Part shown: positions 59,746 to 64,000 of the stretch, piece by piece
Numbering within the stretch: position 1 is the first letter of the stretch
Layout: every line of letters begins with the position of its first letter
Assembly: GCF_900176645.1 (NCBI RefSeq)
Contig: NZ_FXAN01000039.1
Span: 23,675-87,674 of the forward strand
DNA: 64,000 bases
From: Burkholderia singularis
Lineage (GTDB): Bacteria > Pseudomonadota > Gammaproteobacteria > Burkholderiales > Burkholderiaceae
Direction of reading: 5' to 3'
The notes under the pieces: model-generated
What the model saw: only the letters and a program-made list of their open reading frames with translations
Told to the model about the DNA's origin: nothing
The model's database searches: none
Made by a program: the position numbers and the translations under genes

Positions 59746-60198
59746 ATGACTCGGTTGCTGGTGCTCCACGGCCCTAATCTCAACCTTCTCGGCACCCGGG
59801 AACCGGATGTGTACGGCCGCGTCACGCTCGAGCAGATCGATCAAGCGCTGGCTGCGCGCGCGCAACAGGCGGGCGCAGCCCTCGAGTCGTTTCAAAGCAA
59901 TCATGAGGGTGCGCTGGTTGATCGCATCCAGGCTGCAAGAACCGACGGCACCGCGTTCATTCTGATCAATCCCGCTGCGTATACACATACGAGCGTCGCG
60001 ATTCGGGATGCGCTCGCGGGGGTCGGCATCCCGTTTGTCGAGATTCATCTGTCGAACGTGCACCGGCGCGAACCGTTCCGGCATCACTCTTATTTTTCCG
60101 ATCAGGCCGAAGGCGTAATTTGCGGCCTTGGCTGGAAAGGCTATCTGTACGCACTCGAATACGCGCTCGACAAGCTGCAACAGGCCGCGCGCGGCTGA
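59746..60198 (+). CDS. aroQ: 3-dehydroquinate dehydratase, type II
   Basis: Dehydrates 3-dehydroquinate to 3-dehydroshikimate in the shikimate pathway. It has 150 residues, the dodecameric type II enzyme. [20 protein letters not shown] carries the catalytic tyrosine Y23 and nearby arginine R18. [16 protein letters not shown] and [21 protein letters not shown] are the substrate-binding blocks with the catalytic histidine. It leads the aroQ-accB-accC-prmA group, a conserved order in beta- and gammaproteobacteria. Confidence 0.96.
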   Translation: MTRLLVLHGPNLNLLGTREPDVYGRVTLEQIDQALAARAQQAGAALESFQSNHEGALVDRIQAARTDGTAFILINPAAYTHTSVAIRDALAGVGIPFVEIHLSNVHRREPFRHHSYFSDQAEGVICGLGWKGYLYALEYALDKLQQAARG

Positions 60199-60220
60199 GA
60201 TTTACAAGAACTCGATTCAG

Positions 60221-60242
60221 CGCCGGTTCCGAACCGGCGTTT
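60221..60242 (+). terminator. Attenuator-like hairpin between aroQ and accB
   Basis: CGCCGGTTC (60221-60229) and GAACCGGCG (60231-60239) form a tight hairpin followed by TTT, 25 bp before the accB start. It could partly terminate aroQ messages or stabilise the acc message. Confidence 0.5.
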
Positions 60243-60266
60243 CACGTATTGAAAGGGGAATTCCCG

Positions 60267-60737
60267 ATGGACCTTCGTAAGCTGAAAACTTTGATCGACC
60301 TCGTCTCCGAATCCGGCATCTCCGAGCTGGAAGTCACCGAAGGCGAAGGCAAGGTTCGCATCGTCAAGAACGCGCCGCCGGTCTACGTCCAGCAATCGGG
60401 CGGCTTTGCGCCGCAGGTGAGCGCCCCAGCCCCCGCCGTCGCGGTGCAGCCCGAAAGCGCAAGCGCGCCGGCCGCCGCTGCGGTTGCGCCGGCCGCGCCG
60501 CAAGGCCACGTCGTCACATCGCCGATGGTCGGCACGTTCTACCGCGCGCCGTCACCGGGCGCCGATCCGTTCGTCCAGGTCGGCGACACGGTCAAGGAAG
60601 GCCAGACGCTTTGCATCATCGAAGCAATGAAGCTGCTGAACGAAATCGAATCGGACAAAGCCGGCGTCATCAAGGAAATCCTTGCCGAGAACGGCCAGGC
60701 CGTCGAATACGGCCAACCGCTTTTCGTGATCGGCTAA
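60267..60737 (+). CDS. accB: Biotin carboxyl carrier protein of acetyl-CoA carboxylase
   Basis: Carries the carboxyl group between biotin carboxylase and carboxyltransferase at the first step of fatty acid synthesis. It has 156 residues: an N-terminal helical part (1-38), a Pro/Ala-rich flexible linker (about 39-80) and a biotinyl domain (81-156). The biotinylated lysine is K122 in [12 protein letters not shown]. The methionine before it is conserved, while leucine replaces the second methionine of the E. coli motif. The ATG at 60267 has AAAGGGGAA upstream. It is followed by accC after 93 bp. Confidence 0.96.
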   Translation: MDLRKLKTLIDLVSESGISELEVTEGEGKVRIVKNAPPVYVQQSGGFAPQVSAPAPAVAVQPESASAPAAAAVAPAAPQGHVVTSPMVGTFYRAPSPGADPFVQVGDTVKEGQTLCIIEAMKLLNEIESDKAGVIKEILAENGQAVEYGQPLFVIG

Positions 60738-60830
60738 CGTCTGCCCGCGCGGCGCGCGCGTCGAGAGCGCCGCCGCCCTGCTCCTCAAGGCACGCGCAGC
60801 GCGTGCCCATCGAAGAGACGAATACTCGCT

Positions 60831-62204
60831 ATGTTTGAAAAAATCCTCATTGCCAATCGCGGGGAAATCGCGTTGCGCATCCAGCGCGCGTGCCGCGAGC
60901 TCGGCGTCAAGACGGTGGTCGTCTATTCCGAGGCCGACAAGGAAGCCAAGTATGTGAGGCTCGCCGACGAAGCGGTCTGCATTGGGCCGGCCCCGTCGAA
61001 CCTCAGCTATCTGAACATGCCGGCCCTCATCAGCGCGGCCGAAGTGACGGACGCCGAAGCGATTCACCCCGGCTACGGCTTCCTGTCGGAAAATGCCGAT
61101 TTCGCCGAGCGCGTCGAGCAATCGGGCTTCACGTTCATCGGCCCGCGCCCGGACACGATCCGGATGATGGGCGACAAGGTCACCGCGAAGCAGACGATGA
61201 TCAAGACCGGCGTGCCGTGCGTGCCGGGCTCGGACGGCGCACTGCCGGACGATCCGAAGGAGATCGTGAAGATCGCGCGCTCGATCGGCTATCCGGTGAT
61301 CATCAAGGCGGCGGGCGGCGGCGGCGGGCGCGGGATGCGCGTCGTCCACACCGAGGCGGCGCTCGTCAACGCGGTCAACATGACGCGCGAGGAAGCGGGC
61401 CGCGCGTTCGGCAATCCGCAGGTCTATATGGAGAAGTTCCTCGAAAACCCGCGCCACATCGAGATTCAAGTGCTGTCGGACTCGCACCGCAACGCGCTGT
61501 GGCTGGGCGAGCGCGACTGCTCGATGCAGCGCCGCCACCAGAAGGTGATCGAGGAAGCCCCCGCGCCCGGCATCCCGCGCCGCCTGATCGACCGGATCGG
61601 TGACCGCTGCGCGGACGCGTGCAAGAAGATGGGTTACCTCGGCGCGGGCACGTTCGAATTCCTGTACGAAAACAACGAGTTCTACTTCATCGAGATGAAC
61701 ACGCGCGTGCAGGTCGAGCATCCGGTGACGGAGCTGATCACGGGCGTCGATATCGTGCAGGAACAGATCAAGATCGCGGCCGGCGAAAAGCTGTCGATCC
61801 GCCAGCGCGACATCCAGTTCCGCGGCCACGCGATCGAATGCCGGATCAACGCCGAGGACCCGTTCAAATTCACGCCGTCGCCAGGCCGGATCACGTCGTG
61901 GCATACGCCGGGCGGCCCCGGCATCCGCGTCGATTCGCACGTATACAACGGCTATTTCGTGCCGCCCAATTACGATTCGATGATCGGCAAGCTGATCGCC
62001 TACGGCGCGACGCGCGAGCAGGCGATCAACCGGATGCGGATCGCGCTGTCGGAAATGGTGGTCGAAGGCATCCAGACCAACATCCCGCTGCATCGCGAAT
62101 TGATGCTCGACTCGAAGTTCGTCGAAGGCGGCACCAGCATCCATTATCTCGAGCACCGGCTCGCGCAGCGGCAGCAGCACGCGCCGGAAGAAGCGGCGTC
62201 ATGA
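60831..62204 (+). CDS. accC: Biotin carboxylase subunit of acetyl-CoA carboxylase
   Basis: ATP-dependent carboxylation of biotin on AccB. It has 457 residues of the ATP-grasp family. [14 protein letters not shown] opens the N-terminal domain; [12 protein letters not shown] is the glycine-rich ATP lid; [16 protein letters not shown] holds the catalytic Glu and Arg. [13 protein letters not shown] is a further signature. The start is ATG at 60831. Its stop overlaps the prmA start (ATGA), so prmA is translationally coupled. Confidence 0.97.
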   Translation: MFEKILIANRGEIALRIQRACRELGVKTVVVYSEADKEAKYVRLADEAVCIGPAPSNLSYLNMPALISAAEVTDAEAIHPGYGFLSENADFAERVEQSGFTFIGPRPDTIRMMGDKVTAKQTMIKTGVPCVPGSDGALPDDPKEIVKIARSIGYPVIIKAAGGGGGRGMRVVHTEAALVNAVNMTREEAGRAFGNPQVYMEKFLENPRHIEIQVLSDSHRNALWLGERDCSMQRRHQKVIEEAPAPGIPRRLIDRIGDRCADACKKMGYLGAGTFEFLYENNEFYFIEMNTRVQVEHPVTELITGVDIVQEQIKIAAGEKLSIRQRDIQFRGHAIECRINAEDPFKFTPSPGRITSWHTPGGPGIRVDSHVYNGYFVPPNYDSMIGKLIAYGATREQAINRMRIALSEMVVEGIQTNIPLHRELMLDSKFVEGGTSIHYLEHRLAQRQQHAPEEAAS

Positions 62205-63103
62205 GTTACCGGGAACTCGTCGTCGAGCTGCCGCGCGAGCACGCGGAAGCGTTGTCCGACGCGCTCGTCGAGCTGGGAGCGCTGTCGGCGTCCGTCGAGG
62301 ACGCCGACGCCGATACGCCGGACGAACAGCCGCTCTTCGGCGAGCCGGGCCTCGCGCCGGAGCACACCGCGTGGCAGCGTTCGCGCGTAGTCGCGCTCGT
62401 CGACGCGACGCACGACCCCGCCGTGCTGCTTGCCGCCGCCGCGAACGAAATCGGCCTCGCCAAGACGCCGCGCTTCGACGTGCGCGACGTCGAGGATCAG
62501 GATTGGGTACGGCTGACGCAATCGCAATTCGATCCGATCCATATCGGCGAACGAATCTGGGTCGTGCCGTCTTGGCATGATGCGCCGGACCCCGAAGCGC
62601 TCGTACTCGAACTCGATCCCGGCCTGGCATTCGGCACGGGCAGCCACCCGACGACGCGCCTTTGCATGGAGTGGCTCGAACAGACGGTGCAACCGGGACA
62701 GTCGGTCCTCGATTACGGCTGCGGCTCCGGCATCCTCGCGATTCTCGCGAAGAAATGCGGCGCGGGCAGCGTGACCGGCATCGACATCGACCCTCAAGCT
62801 GTCGAAGCCGCGCGCCAGAACAGCGCGCGCAACCGCGCCGAAGTCGTCTATGGCCTGCCCGACGCTTGCCCCGACAGTGAATTCGATATCGTCGTCGCGA
62901 ATATCCTGTCGAATCCGCTGAAGCTGATGGCGTCGATGCTCGCGTCGAAAGTGAAGCCGGGCGGACGGCTCGCGCTGTCTGGCGTGCTCGCGCGGCAAGC
63001 GGACGAAGTCGCGAGCGCCTATGCGCGCTATCTCGACATCGCCGTCTGGCGCGAACACGAAGGTTGGGTCTGTCTCGCCGGAACGCGGCGCGAAAGCCAT
63101 TAG
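62201..63103 (+). CDS. prmA: Ribosomal protein L11 methyltransferase
   Basis: Trimethylates ribosomal protein L11. It has 300 residues: an N-terminal L11-recognition domain (about 1-80), a linker and a class I SAM methyltransferase domain. [16 protein letters not shown], the SAM motif [12 protein letters not shown] and the DIVVANIL motif are intact. The ATG at 62201 overlaps the end of accC. The accBC-prmA order is conserved. Confidence 0.95.
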   Translation: MSYRELVVELPREHAEALSDALVELGALSASVEDADADTPDEQPLFGEPGLAPEHTAWQRSRVVALVDATHDPAVLLAAAANEIGLAKTPRFDVRDVEDQDWVRLTQSQFDPIHIGERIWVVPSWHDAPDPEALVLELDPGLAFGTGSHPTTRLCMEWLEQTVQPGQSVLDYGCGSGILAILAKKCGAGSVTGIDIDPQAVEAARQNSARNRAEVVYGLPDACPDSEFDIVVANILSNPLKLMASMLASKVKPGGRLALSGVLARQADEVASAYARYLDIAVWREHEGWVCLAGTRRESH

Positions 63104-63150
63104 AATAGGCGCAGTCCAACCTTAACGGTTTAGCTGGCGGCCCGGCTAAC

Positions 63151-64000
63151 ATGAACTCACCTCGTTCGTCGTCCTCCGAAGAAGACAGTCAGCGCGCTTG
63201 GGGCGGCCAGACGCCAGCGCACGCGCGCCTCGCGGCGCGCTGCCCTCATTGCGAAACCGTCTTCCGGCTGCAGCGCGAACAACTCGCGCTGCGCGGCGGG
63301 CTGGTGCGTTGCGGGCATTGCCAGCAAGTGTTCGACGCGACCTGCTCGCTCGTGTCCGACGAACCGGCCGTGGCCGCCGCGCTGGCGGCCGAAGCCGTGC
63401 GCGGCGCGGCGCCCGCCAAGCCGCCTCGCCTCTTTGCCGCCACGTCGTCCGGGCACGTACCGCTCGGAGCCGGTCATCGCGACTTCACGCCGCACGCGTG
63501 GGACATGCGTGCACCCTGGCTCGACGGCAACGTCGAACCAGAGTTGCAAGTAACGAGCGCGGGCATCGGCGCGGCGGCAAACCGCGTGGTTGCACAAGGG
63601 GAAGCCGCGTGCGGGGCGATCGGCTCGGCGGCACGCGGTGCGACGGCAAACGGTCCGGCCCCGGCCATTCAGGACGCGCCGCCCGGCGCGGCCATCGCCA
63701 ATCGCGCGTCCGAAGCCGCAAGCGGCTTGGCAATCGGCGATCCGGCGACCAGCGACATTGCGGGCGCAAACGCTCCGCCGACAGACCGCGTTGAATCGAA
63801 CCGCTCGGCATCGAGCCTCTGCGCGACGAACGGTTCTGCTTCGAACGGCCAGGCAATGGGTAGCGGCGAGACGGCCAATCACGCCACCGTCAACGAAACT
63901 GCGCCGGCATCGCCCGACTGCCGCGCGGGCGACAGCACATCCGCCGACGCGCGCGAGCCGTCCCGCCCCCTCGCCTCCACCGCCGCTTTGCACACCGCAC
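63151..64000 (+). CDS. MJ0042-type zinc-ribbon protein, 3' end outside the window
   Basis: At least 283 residues; the frame is still open at the window edge. The N-terminal zinc ribbon has paired CxxC motifs, C31-PH-C34 and C54-GH-C57, of the MJ0042/zinc-ribbon_5 type often found at the start of DUF3426 proteins. After residue 75 it becomes a long Ala/Gly/Ser/Asn/Pro-rich, apparently disordered region. In related bacteria the C-terminal part holds a transmembrane helix and a DUF3426 domain; here that lies beyond the window. It follows prmA by 47 bp, the usual place for this gene in Burkholderiales. Function unknown. Confidence 0.85.
   Translation, partial: MNSPRSSSSEEDSQRAWGGQTPAHARLAARCPHCETVFRLQREQLALRGGLVRCGHCQQVFDATCSLVSDEPAVAAALAAEAVRGAAPAKPPRLFAATSSGHVPLGAGHRDFTPHAWDMRAPWLDGNVEPELQVTSAGIGAAANRVVAQGEAACGAIGSAARGATANGPAPAIQDAPPGAAIANRASEAASGLAIGDPATSDIAGANAPPTDRVESNRSASSLCATNGSASNGQAMGSGETANHATVNETAPASPDCRAGDSTSADAREPSRPLASTAALHTA

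Overview
The window is a stretch of GC-rich, gene-dense core chromosome from a betaproteobacterium. Protein sequences and gene order point to Burkholderia sensu lato, most likely the B. pseudomallei/thailandensis group. That assignment rests on recognition, not on a search. Third codon positions are almost all G or C. I see no tRNA, rRNA, CRISPR array, prophage or intact insertion sequence. The long antisense reading frames are shadows of real genes.

Layout. 1-3656: the 5' half of glutamate dehydrogenase, a LysR regulator and a NarK-type transporter. 4050-11465: purB, then gluconate/Entner-Doudoroff metabolism (gntP-gntK, edd-eda) with the RpiR/HexR-type regulator divergent from edd and two matching operators between them. 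11639-21594: a long leftward run of housekeeping genes (bamE, dapB, exbB, exbD, leuS, lptE, holA, proA, hemJ), with fur divergent from bamE. 22712-26660: ureide catabolism (alc-allA), dctA and a divergent FCD-type GntR regulator with repeated operator palindromes. 26800-31094: gapA, tkt, speE. 31154-36513: a VOC protein and rsmE; a secreted RNase Sa/T1-like ribonuclease with its barstar inhibitor; a probable unannotated structured small RNA; and maeB. 36699-39914: thiL-pgpA-pncC and pyrF.

40303-49525 is a nine-gene leftward sugar operon: an IclR regulator, dgoK, dgoA, an SDR, an AraFGH-type ABC importer, a second SDR and an aldose epimerase. Several of its junctions overlap by 4 bp. It looks like uptake and non-phosphorylative oxidation of an aldose such as D-galactose or L-arabinose, but the lactonase and sugar-acid dehydratase are not in the window. 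49788-58143: a periplasmic EF-hand protein, a lipoprotein serine carboxypeptidase, then the leftward chain mpl-yqiA-rnb-aroE-mtgA. 58335-64000: an unassigned conserved protein coupled to a thioredoxin-like protein, then aroQ-accB-accC-prmA and the start of a zinc-ribbon protein.

The observations I rate highest are: a + strand RNA at about 34030-34161 that folds as a three-way junction with a CCUCCU loop and its own intrinsic terminator; the adjacent RNase/barstar pair; the operator sets for the HexR-like and FCD regulators; and a 76-bp palindrome at 11515-11590 that may be fused insertion-sequence ends.
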